Shown piece after piece: positions 1 to 8,270 of a DNA stretch of 39,459 nt. Under the pieces are notes generated by a model. It was given only the letters and a program-made list of their open reading frames with translations, did no database searches and was not told the DNA's origin. Each line of letters opens with the position of its first letter. Within the stretch, counting starts at the first letter, position 1. The DNA is from a virus. Location of the stretch: positions 1 to 39,459 of IMG/VR virus record IMGVR_UViG_3300048597_000622; one strand, written 5' to 3'. Both the position numbers and the translations under genes were made by a program.

Positions 1-166
1 TCATCGACCGAGGACAAGCCCAACGGGCAGCTCGTTTGTAACCCCCCCTCCCAAATTCGTTGCGAGCAAAAAGGGACTTTGGCGGGCGGTCTCACCGCCT
101 TCGTCTCCAAGGTTTTGACCCTCCCCCCCCTCCATCGCCACGCCCTCGCCGCCGTCCGCGCACGCG

Positions 167-201
167 AAAAAGGGCGGGCCAGCCCGAAGGCCAGCCCGCC
201 C
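167..201 (-). terminator. Late-operon intrinsic terminator
   Basis: On the minus strand a 13-bp GC-rich stem (arms at 189-201 and 172-184, two internal G-T pairs) closes a TTCG tetraloop and is followed by five T residues (171-167). It lies just beyond the spanin gene, the last gene of the leftward late operon, and so probably ends late transcription. Positions 1-166 beyond it hold no gene I can support and no recognisable att core. Confidence 0.85.
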
Positions 202-222
202 GTCATCATCACCACCCAGCCA

Positions 223-735
223 CTAGGGCACGATCGCCGGCACCCTCTCGATCGCCAGCCGCCCGTTCTCCCAATCGATCAGCGCATCATGGTCCAGCCT
301 CAGGGCTTCGCAGCTTTCCCTAAGCGCAAGCTCATCGGCGAGAGATAGTCGCCGCTCGACTTCCGCATCAGCTGCGCCGGTGGCACCGCCGGCGCCGGGC
401 ACAGCGCCGCCTCGGGCCGCACGCTCAAGCTCCTTGATCCGCACCCGCAAAGCATCAGCAGCGCGGCCAGCATCGGCATGGCCCTTGTCGTTGGCATCGG
501 TCACCTCCTTCGCATTGCCGGCGTGCGCCACGGCCTTCGTCAGCTGGTTGGCCTTCGCCGCCCTGTTGGCCTTCGCCTGGGCGGCCTTCACCGCCGTCAG
601 CGCATCCTTCAGCCCCTGCACCTCGACGTCGCGCGCGTGAAAGCCGGCCTGCCAACGCAGCTCGCCAAAGCCCCACAGCGCCAGCAGCACGACCGCCGCC
701 ACCTTCAGCCACTGCGGCACCCGCGCCCAGGCCAT
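223..735 (-). CDS. Rz-like i-spanin
   Basis: A 170-residue protein with one N-terminal membrane helix (about residues 10-24, after a short basic lead) and a long Ala/Lys/Glu-rich helical region (about 30-105) that looks like a coiled coil, then a low-complexity Gly/Ala stretch. This is the build of Rz-type inner-membrane spanins, which with an outer-membrane lipoprotein partner disrupt the outer membrane at lysis. The start at 735 makes a TGATG overlap with the endolysin stop; an in-frame ATG at 753 is also possible. Last gene before the operon terminator. Its sequence is not diagnostic alone; position and the embedded lipoprotein frame support the call. Confidence 0.7.
   Translation of the reverse strand: MAWARVPQWLKVAAVVLLALWGFGELRWQAGFHARDVEVQGLKDALTAVKAAQAKANRAAKANQLTKAVAHAGNAKEVTDANDKGHADAGRAADALRVRIKELERAARGGAVPGAGGATGAADAEVERRLSLADELALRESCEALRLDHDALIDWENGRLAIERVPAIVP
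300..497 (-). CDS. Rz1-like o-spanin lipoprotein, embedded in Rz
   Basis: A 65-residue frame lying wholly inside the Rz-like gene in another reading frame. It starts with a short lipoprotein signal: a hydrophobic run (about residues 8-16) ends in the lipobox LCGC, with Cys19 as the likely lipidated residue. A short Pro/Ala-rich mature part follows (PAPAVPPAQ). Lambda Rz1 is likewise a small proline-rich lipoprotein nested in Rz. An alternative start is the Met at residue 7 (479). Antisense or out-of-frame ORFs are common in this GC-rich DNA, so the signal peptide and the place inside Rz are the real evidence. Confidence 0.6.
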   Translation of the reverse strand: MPTTRAMPMLAALLMLCGCGSRSLSVRPEAALCPAPAVPPAQLMRKSSGDYLSPMSLRLGKAAKP

Positions 736-1226
736 CACAATCCCTGCAGGCATCGCTTCACCTCGATCCCCCGCCGCCGGATCAGCCCGCGCAACACCAC
801 GCCATTGGCCCGGTTATACAGCGCCAGCCTGCCGCAGCCCTCGCGCCAGCGCCCGACGAGCATCAGCTGCACCGCGCTCGACCGGCAGAACGTCTTCGGC
901 CCAAGGTTCCAGGCAAACCACACCGATGCGATCAGCTGGTTGCGCCGCTCGGGCAGCCCCAGCGCCGGCACGCACCCGATCACCGCCGGGCCATAGGTGC
1001 CGAGCACCAGGCCCTGCACCAGCTCGTCGCACTCGGCGTCCGAATAGCGGCGCGGGATCTTCACCACCACGCCGTCACAGACGGTCCACGGCGCATTGCG
1101 CCCCAGCCCGTCGCGATACGGCGCACCGCGGTCCTTGCCGGCCTCGAGCGCGGTCAGCCCGGCGAGGATGACCGGCAGGGCCAGCACCAGCGCCGCCCTG
1201 GTCAGGCCGCGCGTCTCCTCGCCCAT
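735..1226 (-). CDS. SAR-type endolysin, GH24 lysozyme
   Basis: A 163-residue muramidase of the phage lysozyme family (glycoside hydrolase 24), which cleaves peptidoglycan. The N-terminus has a weakly hydrophobic Ala/Gly/Leu segment (about residues 10-27) typical of a signal-anchor-release domain, so export by the host Sec system and release from the membrane are likely. The conserved region follows: APYRD, then WTVCDG. The usual E-x8-D-x5-T spacing is not kept: the distances here are longer, so the catalytic assignment is tentative. The C-terminal part (FAWNLG, FCRS, GLIRRRGIE) matches the family pattern. The ATG at 1226 makes a TGATG overlap with the holin gene; a longer reading of this frame upstream is noise. 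Confidence 0.8.
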   Translation of the reverse strand: MGEETRGLTRAALVLALPVILAGLTALEAGKDRGAPYRDGLGRNAPWTVCDGVVVKIPRRYSDAECDELVQGLVLGTYGPAVIGCVPALGLPERRNQLIASVWFAWNLGPKTFCRSSAVQLMLVGRWREGCGRLALYNRANGVVLRGLIRRRGIEVKRCLQGL

Positions 1227-1462
1227 CACCGCCGCCGCGCGCGCCACACCCGCCAGCGCCGGCGCAGGGCCAGCACCGTCGGGCTCTGCCAGATGCGGAT
1301 CGACAACCACACGACGGTCAGCACCTGCGCGATCGGCGAGATGATCGACACCACCACCCCGGCGACGATCCCCACCGAAAGCCAGTCGAACGCGGCGCGC
1401 ACCGCCTCGGCCGGCGCCGGCGTCGCCTCGTGGCTCGCAGCCAGGAACCCGGTCATCGGCAT
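1226..1462 (-). CDS. Probable holin
   Basis: A 78-residue protein with a long hydrophobic region (about residues 22-55, enough for one long or two short helices) and a very basic Arg-rich C-terminal tail (RRRWRVWRARRR). Size, topology, charge and the place directly before the endolysin fit a holin, which sets lysis timing in the inner membrane. No family signature is recognised. It starts at 1462 in a TGATG overlap with the gene before; the Met two codons later is an alternative. Confidence 0.55.
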   Translation of the reverse strand: MPMTGFLAASHEATPAPAEAVRAAFDWLSVGIVAGVVVSIISPIAQVLTVVWLSIRIWQSPTVLALRRRWRVWRARRR

Positions 1463-1842
1463 CACGCCACCTCGAACATCGGCAGCGCCGCCGGGTCGTC
1501 GGCCGCGTCGGGCCATTCCAGCCCGACCGGCGGCGTCTCGCCAAGGTCGCGGCGCAGCGCCTGGACGATCAGGTTGCCGCGATCGTCTTTCAACAGGTCG
1601 TGCCACCCGTTGATGGTGGCAAAGGCGATCAGCCCGCCGCCCAGATCCTTGCCGCTGTCGGCGATCGTGGCGCGCCGGGCATAGAGAAACTCGCCCAGGC
1701 GCACGACCTGGTCGACCGGCGACGCCGATGCGCTCAATTCCTGCACCGCGGCGATCACCGGCGCGCTCTCCTCGAGCAGCGGCCCGAAGCGATAGACCAT
1801 GATCGCCTCGCGCGCGGCGGCAAGATTCCCGAATGTCTGCAT
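1462..1842 (-). CDS. Hypothetical phage protein between tail tip and lysis genes
   Basis: A 126-residue soluble, acidic protein with no recognised domain. It begins two bases after the stop of the large tail tip gene and ends in a TGATG overlap with the probable holin, so it is translated in the late operon. Its place after the tail tip gene suggests a tail-tip accessory or lysis-module protein, but nothing in the sequence decides. Confidence 0.65.
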   Translation of the reverse strand: MQTFGNLAAAREAIMVYRFGPLLEESAPVIAAVQELSASASPVDQVVRLGEFLYARRATIADSGKDLGGGLIAFATINGWHDLLKDDRGNLIVQALRRDLGETPPVGLEWPDAADDPAALPMFEVA

Positions 1843-1843
1843 A

Positions 1844-4330
1844 TCAGCCTCTCAGAAAACATTGGTCGTAATCGGGGACCACTGCCGAGCCTGCATAGGC
1901 CACGGTGAAGCTCACGAGCTTGCCGGCACCGGAATTAGTGAAGGTTCCCGAAACGGTGCCGGCGCCCGGCTCAAAGCTGTCGGCGTACCAGTCAGCACCG
2001 GTCGCAAAGACCGTGCCATCGGCAAGCAGCGTGGCCTGGCGGATGCCGCCGATCGATGTCGCGCCCGTCGCGCCGAAACCGCCGTCGAGCGAGACCGACT
2101 GGCCGGTGCCGAGATAGTGCCGGATCTGCTGGCCAAAGCCGACGGTGATCTGCCCGACCGCCGACGGCAGGCCAGTGATCTGCGTCGCATAATCGACCGT
2201 GTTCTGCGTCGCCAACGCGCCTTGGCCCGAAATGCCGGCGGCGATGTTCGCGCCGGTGACGTCGGCGTTGTTCGCAGGCTTGCCACCGCCGCCGACCTGC
2301 GATCCCCAATCGGCGACGTTCTGCGTCGCCAGCGCGCCCTGGCCTGCGATCGCGGCGGCTGTGTTGGCGGCGGTGACATCGGCATTGTCCGCCGGACGGC
2401 CCGATCCGCTCACGCCGCTCCATGCCAGCCCCGCCGCCGTCGTCGTCACCGGGCCGATGATCCGCCGCGCCCCGGTGAACGGCCCCAGGCGATAGCTGAC
2501 CGCGATTTCATACGCCGTCGACGGCAGCACTGCGGTGATCTCGACCCGTTCGACATTGGGCAGATAGGCACCGTTGCCGATCCAGCCCACTTCGGCCGCC
2601 TGCCCCGAAACCCACAGCCGGTATTCGATCACCACCGCGTCGATCGGCACGCTCGCTGCCGCGCCGGTGATGATCAACGCCGGCGTCACCGTCGCGCCCG
2701 ATACCAGGCCCGCGCCCGACAGGCTCCACGCCACCGCGCCCGGCTGCGGCGGCACCGGCGGCGTCGATGTGCTCGCTGTCGGCGGCGCCACCCCGGTCTG
2801 GCCCAGCGCAAAGGCGTGCTTGGCAAAGGTCTCGCTGCGCGCCGTCAACGTCACGCCAAGGCCGGCGGCGTCGATCTCGCGGTTGCCGATGATGATGTCC
2901 TGGCCGTTCAACCCGACCTCGGGCAACGCGACGCGGATGCAGTCGCCCGGGCGATAGCCGAGCCAGCGCAGCTTGAGCGGCAGCACGATGGGCCCGAACT
3001 CGCGGGCGTCCTCGATGTCATACCGCGCCAGCGTCGCCGCCTGGTCGAGGTCCTGGACCAGCGAATAGGTGATCTCGCGGCTGCGCAGCCCGCCATCGGT
3101 GGTGACGTGCGCCGCAACGGTCACCGGCGCCGCCGGGATGACCTCCCAGTCATGCGCCTCGCTGCGATAGCGCGGGACAACGCTGTTGAACCGGTCGCGC
3201 CGGCTGGTTGTCGCCGTAACCTTGACCTCGCCGATCAGATCGTCGGTTGTCACGGTCGCCAGGGCGACGCGCGGCGTTTGCACCGTACAGCTCAACATCG
3301 CGCCCAGGTGCATCGGCTTGCCGCCGCCGGCCTGCAGCATGACTTTCAAGGCCGCCCATTTGTTGTCAGCGCTGGTGATGACGCCGCCAACTTTCCAGCC
3401 ATTGGCATCGGCGACATTGGCGCCCTCGACATAGGCGCGGACATCGATGCCGGCGATCGGCGCGCCGATGCCGATGACGCGCTTGCCGTTCTGGTAGCGG
3501 CCGAGCGCAAAGGTCAGCCCGTGAAGGTACGGGTTTTCGCTATAGACGAAGGTGGTTTCGTCGTTCGATCGACATGCCCCCGATCCGCCCGGATAGGTGC
3601 TGTCGAGGCGCGGATCGTACACCGCGACGCCCTGCAGCACCCAGCGCGGTACCGGCACGCCCTGGGCATAGAATTTGCCCTTCTGGTCATAGCGCAGCGT
3701 CCACATCGCCGCCGCCAGTCCGCTCATCTTCGCCGCCGTCGTCCACCCCGGCGGCAAGGTGCCGCCCGGCGTCACGCGCAGCGCGGCCGATTCGGGCGAC
3801 GCCCCCAGCTGCTGCGTCTGGAACATCCAGGTCGCATAGGTGCCGATCGCCGCGCCGCTCGAAAATGCCACCGGCACCCGGTCGGCGGCAAAGCTCTCGA
3901 TCGCCTGCACAGGCCCGGCGCACGACAGCGCGACGACAAAGGTCTGCAGATCGGGCAGCGAATAGCCGGCGGTGTTGTGCGTCCGCCGATAGATGATGTT
4001 GCCGCCGGTCGCCGTCCGCCCGATGACATAGGGCAGGCCGGCGTCCTTGTCGGCCTTGAACCGCGTTGCCGATCCGCCCAGCAGCGGCGGCCGCGCCGTC
4101 AGTTGTGCCGCCACCGACAGCCCGGCGGCGGCCGCCGTGGCGATGCTCGCCACCGTCGCCGCCGCTGAAATGAAGCCCCCCGTGGCACTCGCCAGCGCCG
4201 CCGCCGATCCGGCGGCGGCGGCCGATGCCGTCGCGCCCAGAACGCCGGCGCTCGCCAGCGCGCCGACCCCGGTCGCCGCCAGGGCGACGACGCCGACAAT
4301 CAGCGCGGCGGTGCGCAGGCCCTTGCTCAC
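1844..4330 (-). CDS. Tail tip / host-specificity protein
   Basis: An 828-residue protein with a hydrophobic Ala/Gly-rich N-terminal region (about 4-85), a long beta-rich middle, and a C-terminal part holding two copies of a 39-residue repeat (motif GxPAxNADVTxAN followed by GQGALATQN; DNA at 2201-2284 and 2318-2401). This build and the position after the NlpC/P60-like gene match central tail tip or receptor-contact proteins of lambda-like and GTA-like tails. The start is the GTG at 4330, whose GTGA overlaps the preceding stop; a longer reading would overlap that gene. The receptor is not predictable. Confidence 0.75.
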   Translation of the reverse strand: MSKGLRTAALIVGVVALAATGVGALASAGVLGATASAAAAGSAAALASATGGFISAAATVASIATAAAAGLSVAAQLTARPPLLGGSATRFKADKDAGLPYVIGRTATGGNIIYRRTHNTAGYSLPDLQTFVVALSCAGPVQAIESFAADRVPVAFSSGAAIGTYATWMFQTQQLGASPESAALRVTPGGTLPPGWTTAAKMSGLAAAMWTLRYDQKGKFYAQGVPVPRWVLQGVAVYDPRLDSTYPGGSGACRSNDETTFVYSENPYLHGLTFALGRYQNGKRVIGIGAPIAGIDVRAYVEGANVADANGWKVGGVITSADNKWAALKVMLQAGGGKPMHLGAMLSCTVQTPRVALATVTTDDLIGEVKVTATTSRRDRFNSVVPRYRSEAHDWEVIPAAPVTVAAHVTTDGGLRSREITYSLVQDLDQAATLARYDIEDAREFGPIVLPLKLRWLGYRPGDCIRVALPEVGLNGQDIIIGNREIDAAGLGVTLTARSETFAKHAFALGQTGVAPPTASTSTPPVPPQPGAVAWSLSGAGLVSGATVTPALIITGAAASVPIDAVVIEYRLWVSGQAAEVGWIGNGAYLPNVERVEITAVLPSTAYEIAVSYRLGPFTGARRIIGPVTTTAAGLAWSGVSGSGRPADNADVTAANTAAAIAGQGALATQNVADWGSQVGGGGKPANNADVTGANIAAGISGQGALATQNTVDYATQITGLPSAVGQITVGFGQQIRHYLGTGQSVSLDGGFGATGATSIGGIRQATLLADGTVFATGADWYADSFEPGAGTVSGTFTNSGAGKLVSFTVAYAGSAVVPDYDQCFLRG

Positions 4331-4767
4331 AGAAGACGCCCAAGCACCGACCAGGCGGCGACGAATTCGATCGGCTGGCACACCGTCGCGCCCTCGGCAT
4401 CCTCGTGCCACATCAGCACCCGGCCGTTGCCCATCGCTACCGCCAGCGCGCCGAAATCGTCGACGCCGGGGATCATCAGCAAATCGCCGACAACCGTCGC
4501 TGCCGGTTCCGTCCGCGCCAGCCCCTGGCCGTCAACCGCTTCGGCCAGGGACGTAAACCCTGCCCGCGCCAGTGCCCGCCGCGCACCGAGCAGGCTCGAA
4601 TAACTCCCTGCCCGGGCGATGCGCGGCCGCAGGCCGAGCTTGCGCAGGTGAAACACCGCCATCCGCGCACAGTCGTCCTTGCCAAAGGCGAACGGCCGGC
4701 CCTGAAAGCGATCGAGCGTCGCCTGCGCGGCCGCGACGCGGCGAACCATGATTGGCTGGACTTTCAT
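4327..4767 (-). CDS. NlpC/P60-like (DUF6950-type) tail protein
   Basis: A 146-residue protein with the pattern of small phage cell-wall peptidase-like tail proteins: GRPFAFGKDDCAR near residues 23-35 holds the Cys expected at the nucleophile position, and a later GDLLMIPG stretch fits the core sheet. In GTA- and lambda-like tails this slot is taken by a peptidase that may help the tail through peptidoglycan. A conserved His after the core is not obvious, so activity is unproven. The start at 4767 makes a TGATG overlap; Met7 (4749) is an alternative. Confidence 0.6.
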   Translation of the reverse strand: MKVQPIMVRRVAAAQATLDRFQGRPFAFGKDDCARMAVFHLRKLGLRPRIARAGSYSSLLGARRALARAGFTSLAEAVDGQGLARTEPAATVVGDLLMIPGVDDFGALAVAMGNGRVLMWHEDAEGATVCQPIEFVAAWSVLGRLL

Positions 4768-5417
4768 CAGTCGAAAGCCCGTTCGAATTGCTCACCCGAA
4801 CGACCGCCGCCGAAGCTGCTGCCGAAGGTCACCGCGCCGGCCACCGGCTGCTGGCCCCAGTAAATCGTCTGCTCGATGCCGGTGATGTCGAAAAACGCCG
4901 TCTCGCCCGGCCAGATCGACTGGTGAAAGGCATCGGACAGCTTGGCGCCCTCGTCCTCGTCGAACAGGCGTTCCATGACGCTGACGACCTGGTACTCGAC
5001 GCTGCGCCCCTCGGCGCCGGCGCTGATCACCGGCACATCGACCTCGCCAGCAAAGACCAGGTAAGGGTCACCCAGCGGCGTGCCGGTGGCGCGGTCGACG
5101 GCACCCAGCCACAGCTGCACCCCGGCACCCTGCATCGCCGCGCCGGCCAGCGTGCCGGCGGCGGTGTCGTCGGGGGGAATGATGACGATGTCGAACGCCG
5201 GCGCCTCGTCGCCGACGCTATCGGTCAGCGCACTGATGGCCCCCAGCACGCCGAATGTCGGGTCCTCGCCGGTATAGGTCTCGCCGCCGAACGACACGAC
5301 GCCGCTGCCATCGAGCAGGCGCAGCGTTGCCGCCGGCAGCGCAATCCGCACCGCGCCGAAGACAATCGGATTGTCGGTCGCCAGCGCCGCCTCGAGGCCG
5401 GCCGAGAGCGCCGTCAT
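4767..5417 (-). CDS. Minor tail protein
   Basis: A 216-residue protein lying between another minor tail protein and the NlpC/P60-like protein, the place of the GTA gp13/DUF2163-type or lambda L-type tail tip components. It has alternating beta-rich segments such as VRIALPAATLRLLDGSG and a Gly/Ser-rich C-terminus. The family assignment comes mainly from gene order. It starts 28 bases after the preceding stop and ends in a TGATG overlap. Confidence 0.6.
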   Translation of the reverse strand: MTALSAGLEAALATDNPIVFGAVRIALPAATLRLLDGSGVVSFGGETYTGEDPTFGVLGAISALTDSVGDEAPAFDIVIIPPDDTAAGTLAGAAMQGAGVQLWLGAVDRATGTPLGDPYLVFAGEVDVPVISAGAEGRSVEYQVVSVMERLFDEDEGAKLSDAFHQSIWPGETAFFDITGIEQTIYWGQQPVAGAVTFGSSFGGGRSGEQFERAFD

Positions 5418-5445
5418 CGCGCGGCCTCCGGCTCGCGGTCAAACA

Positions 5446-6048
5446 TCACGCGCGCTCCGCAATGCGGAACTTGGGCCACAGGAACGGGTGCGCCTCATGG
5501 TCCCACGACAGGTTCTCAAAGGTGATCTTGCCGACAATCAACGGCGCGACCAGCTCGACCGCGCTGCCATTGTCGGGGCTGGCGCGAAGCATCGGATAGA
5601 TCGGCACCGCCATCGCGCCGGCGCTGGCGCTGGTCAGCGCCATGCACTGGTGAAGATACGACCGCGCGCCCTTGGTGACCGAAAGGAACTGCCCCTTGCG
5701 CACCTGATAGCCAAAGCCGACGCCGGAAATGTTGAGAGTCGACCCGGTCTGGCCGGCGCCGGCGATCACCGGCGACCCCGGCGACGGCGTGTTGGTGATC
5801 AGCCCGGGTTGCGGCCAGGGATAGGACGCGCCCTGCGACCGCGCCTGCAGCATCGCCACCTGCCAGTCGAGCCAGGCCGGGCCTTCGCGCACCAGTGGCA
5901 GCTCGACCGTCAGCGCCCAGCGCGACCCCAGCCGCTCGAGTCGCTGATCGACGCCCAGCCCCGTCGACGGCGCCTGGTCGACGCCCATGTCGAGAAATTC
6001 CGGCCTGGCCTTGCGCCAGTAGGGCGTCGACGGCAACGCAATGGTCAT
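5446..6048 (-). CDS. Minor tail protein, after tape measure
   Basis: A 200-residue protein directly after the tape measure gene, the slot of distal tail or lambda M-like proteins. It opens with PSTPYWRKARPEFLDMG and ends with a beta-rich KFRIAERA tail. No catalytic motif is seen. The role in the tail tip is inferred from order; I do not recognise a family with certainty. Confidence 0.6.
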   Translation of the reverse strand: MTIALPSTPYWRKARPEFLDMGVDQAPSTGLGVDQRLERLGSRWALTVELPLVREGPAWLDWQVAMLQARSQGASYPWPQPGLITNTPSPGSPVIAGAGQTGSTLNISGVGFGYQVRKGQFLSVTKGARSYLHQCMALTSASAGAMAVPIYPMLRASPDNGSAVELVAPLIVGKITFENLSWDHEAHPFLWPKFRIAERA

Positions 6049-6076
6049 TGGTTTGCTCGCCTCCGCTCGCGGGGGG

Positions 6077-8005
6077 TCATGCCAGTCTCCGCCGTGCCTG
6101 CCGCGCCCGATCGTCGGCCGCCAGCGCCTTGCCGCCCATCGCGCCGCGCACCGCGGCCTGACCCGCCGCCGCGTCGATCCGCGCCATGACGTCCTCGGTC
6201 ACCAGCGCGCCGCGCAGGTCGAATGTCTGGTAAATCGCGCCCCGGCCGCCGGCGGCGCCGCTGCCGACGCGCAGCGCATGGTTGGGGATGACGCTGCCCG
6301 ACATGCCCGGCACGACGATCTCGGGCCCGCGCTCGCCGACCAGGTACGGCACGCCACCCATCACCGGGCCGCCATCGGCACGCGCGCCCCCGAACAGCCC
6401 GCTGATGCTGCTGAACAGTGTCCCGAACGACGTGCCTTGCCTGCCGCCCGACAGGAAATTCATCAGCCCCGACTGGATCCACGCCTCGCCGATGCGCGAA
6501 AAAACGTTGATGACCTTGTCGCCCACGTCGCCGCTCTGGGTGATGATCGATGCCAGCCCGAATGCCATGTCGGCAAGAAAGGCTTCGCCGGCCGCGATCG
6601 CCTGCGGGTCGAAGATCTCCATCTGCGAAACATCGCCGACACTTGTCGCGATTTCGCCCAGCCGGGCGTCGATCGCTTCCAGATTGACCAGCGCGGCCGA
6701 TGCGTTGGCCAGCGTCGGCACGTTCGGGTCGACCTTGTCGAAGCCCACCCGCAGCTCGGCATCGGTGTAAATCCGCTTGCCCGGCTTGGTGGCCCTGGCC
6801 TTCGACCCTGGCGGCGGCCTGACCGCCACCGGCGTAACGATGCCGCCGACAACGGCGGGTGTGGTGCCGACGGTGCGGCGGGATTCCTGCGCGGCGAGCG
6901 CTGCCGAATAGCGGGCGTGCGCTTCGGTCTCCTGCGCGCGCAGCATCGCCGCACCGTTGAGGAACGATGGCAGGCCGCTCGCCTCGGCGTTCTCGCGGCG
7001 GCGCTTGGCCTCGACATATTCGCGACCATAGACCTGCACCGGTCCGCCGGCCTTGCCCAGCGCCGTCGTCCGGTCGAAGTCCGATGTGAACTGCCCCAGA
7101 AAGCCTTCGTTGGCGCGGATCTCGGCCAGGCCCTTGGCATAGGCGAGCAGGCTGGCCATGTAGCCGACCGCTTCGCCGGCAGCATTGCCCAGCGCGATGA
7201 TCGCGTCGGCGTTCTGGCCGATCGCCGTCGCCATCTGTGCGGTCATGACCTTGCCGACCGCGTCGGCCTTGTTGCCCAGCGTGTCGAGGTTGTCGATCGT
7301 CTCCTTCGACAGCTTGATGCCGAGCAGCTCGTTCGCCGCGGCCAGGTCGTTGATGCCCTTCGATCCCTCACGCAGGAACGGCAGCAACGCGACGCCGGTT
7401 TCGCCGAACAGCTTTTGCGCCGCCGCCGCCTGGCGCGCCGGGTCGGGCACTTTGGCCAACCCGTCGGCAACCTCGCCGAGCAGCACCTCGAACGGCTTCA
7501 AACGGCCGTTGCTGTCGGCGATATCGACGCCGATCGCCTTGAAACTGTCGGCGGCGGCCTTGTTGCCGTTCGCCGCCTTGCCCGTCGTCTTCTGGAAACT
7601 CTCCAGCGCGGTGTCGGCCTTGCTGACATCGACCCCGACCTTGGCGGCCCCCAGTCGGAAATCCTGGAGCGCGTCGGTGCCGATGCCCAGCGCTTCGGAC
7701 TGGTTCTTGATCGACGACGCGCTTTCGACCGCGGCCCGGCCGATCGCCAGCAACTCGCCGGGAACGCGCCCCAGCAGCGTCCCCAAAGTCGTGCCGATCG
7801 TGCTGCCGATCGTGGTGGCGAGCAGCTGGCTCTTTCTGCTGATCGACTGGCTGGTGCGCGAAAAACTGTCCTCGATCCGGTTCAATCGGTCATCGACTTG
7901 CGTCGCCGAACTTCCCATGATGCCTACAAGTTGTTCCAGTTGCGTGCGTGCGGCCTCGATGTCGGCCTTGATCGCAAGCGTCAGGGTGCGCTGGGTTTCG
8001 GCCAT
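6077..8005 (-). CDS. Tail tape measure protein
   Basis: A 642-residue protein with an N-terminal coiled coil (about 1-60), Gly/Thr-rich hydrophobic stretches, long Ala-rich helices, and a C-terminal motif common in tape measure proteins (ADGGPVMGGVPYLVGERGPE). Tape measure proteins set tail length, roughly 1.5 angstroms per residue, so a tail near 100 nm would be expected. Its start at 8005 lies only 29 bp from the divergent start of the cargo pair at 8035; in related phages the tail chaperone gene would directly precede it. Confidence 0.85.
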   Translation of the reverse strand: MAETQRTLTLAIKADIEAARTQLEQLVGIMGSSATQVDDRLNRIEDSFSRTSQSISRKSQLLATTIGSTIGTTLGTLLGRVPGELLAIGRAAVESASSIKNQSEALGIGTDALQDFRLGAAKVGVDVSKADTALESFQKTTGKAANGNKAAADSFKAIGVDIADSNGRLKPFEVLLGEVADGLAKVPDPARQAAAAQKLFGETGVALLPFLREGSKGINDLAAANELLGIKLSKETIDNLDTLGNKADAVGKVMTAQMATAIGQNADAIIALGNAAGEAVGYMASLLAYAKGLAEIRANEGFLGQFTSDFDRTTALGKAGGPVQVYGREYVEAKRRRENAEASGLPSFLNGAAMLRAQETEAHARYSAALAAQESRRTVGTTPAVVGGIVTPVAVRPPPGSKARATKPGKRIYTDAELRVGFDKVDPNVPTLANASAALVNLEAIDARLGEIATSVGDVSQMEIFDPQAIAAGEAFLADMAFGLASIITQSGDVGDKVINVFSRIGEAWIQSGLMNFLSGGRQGTSFGTLFSSISGLFGGARADGGPVMGGVPYLVGERGPEIVVPGMSGSVIPNHALRVGSGAAGGRGAIYQTFDLRGALVTEDVMARIDAAAGQAAVRGAMGGKALAADDRARQARRRLA

Positions 8006-8034
8006 GCTGCCCCCCTTCGCTGGAGAAATTGAAG

Positions 8035-8259
8035 ATGCGGAAAATCGCCTGGGTCATCGCGCTGCTCTGCAACGTCGTCGCCGTCGTTGTTGCGGCCCTT
8101 GGCTTCAAGCTGGTCGGAACGCTGGCAGGCAGCGGCAATGACGCGATGGCGAGCGGCATGGGCGTGATGATCGGCGTCGTCCCGATGATCTACGCCCTGG
8201 CGCTGTCGATAATCCCGACCTGCGCCGCGCTGTGCGTCGAATTCATTTCTCGCGACTGA
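8035..8259 (+). CDS. Small two-helix membrane protein of the KAP cargo pair
   Basis: A 74-residue protein with two clear membrane helices (about residues 4-30 and 44-68) joined by a short Gly/Ser/Asn loop. GGAG at 8022-8025 is well spaced before the ATG at 8035; the upstream TTG at 8029 is a worse start. It ends 11 bases before the start of the KAP NTPase gene, so the two are probably one operon. It lies opposite to all neighbouring tail genes. No family is recognised. Inference: it could anchor or be gated by the NTPase, or form a holin-like pore in an exclusion device. Confidence 0.65.
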   Translation: MRKIAWVIALLCNVVAVVVAALGFKLVGTLAGSGNDAMASGMGVMIGVVPMIYALALSIIPTCAALCVEFISRD

Positions 8260-8270
8260 ACAGGGGTTTT

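Noticed and set aside
1-60. Attachment core shared with the integrase end
   Set aside because: No common stretch of useful length was found between the first bases and the last 100 bases; an att site is probably outside the window.
1799-4168. Long plus-strand open frame opposite the tail tip gene
   Set aside because: Arg/Ala/His-rich composition, no domain, and it mirrors the codon pattern of the real minus-strand gene. High GC content makes long antisense frames.
6041-8032. Long plus-strand open frame opposite the tape measure gene
   Set aside because: Low-complexity Arg/Ala/Asp-rich antisense shadow; the minus-strand tape measure protein has clear family features.
8232-8270. Upstream start for the KAP NTPase
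   Set aside because: It would overlap the membrane protein gene and lacks a ribosome site; the ATG at 8271 follows AGGGG.
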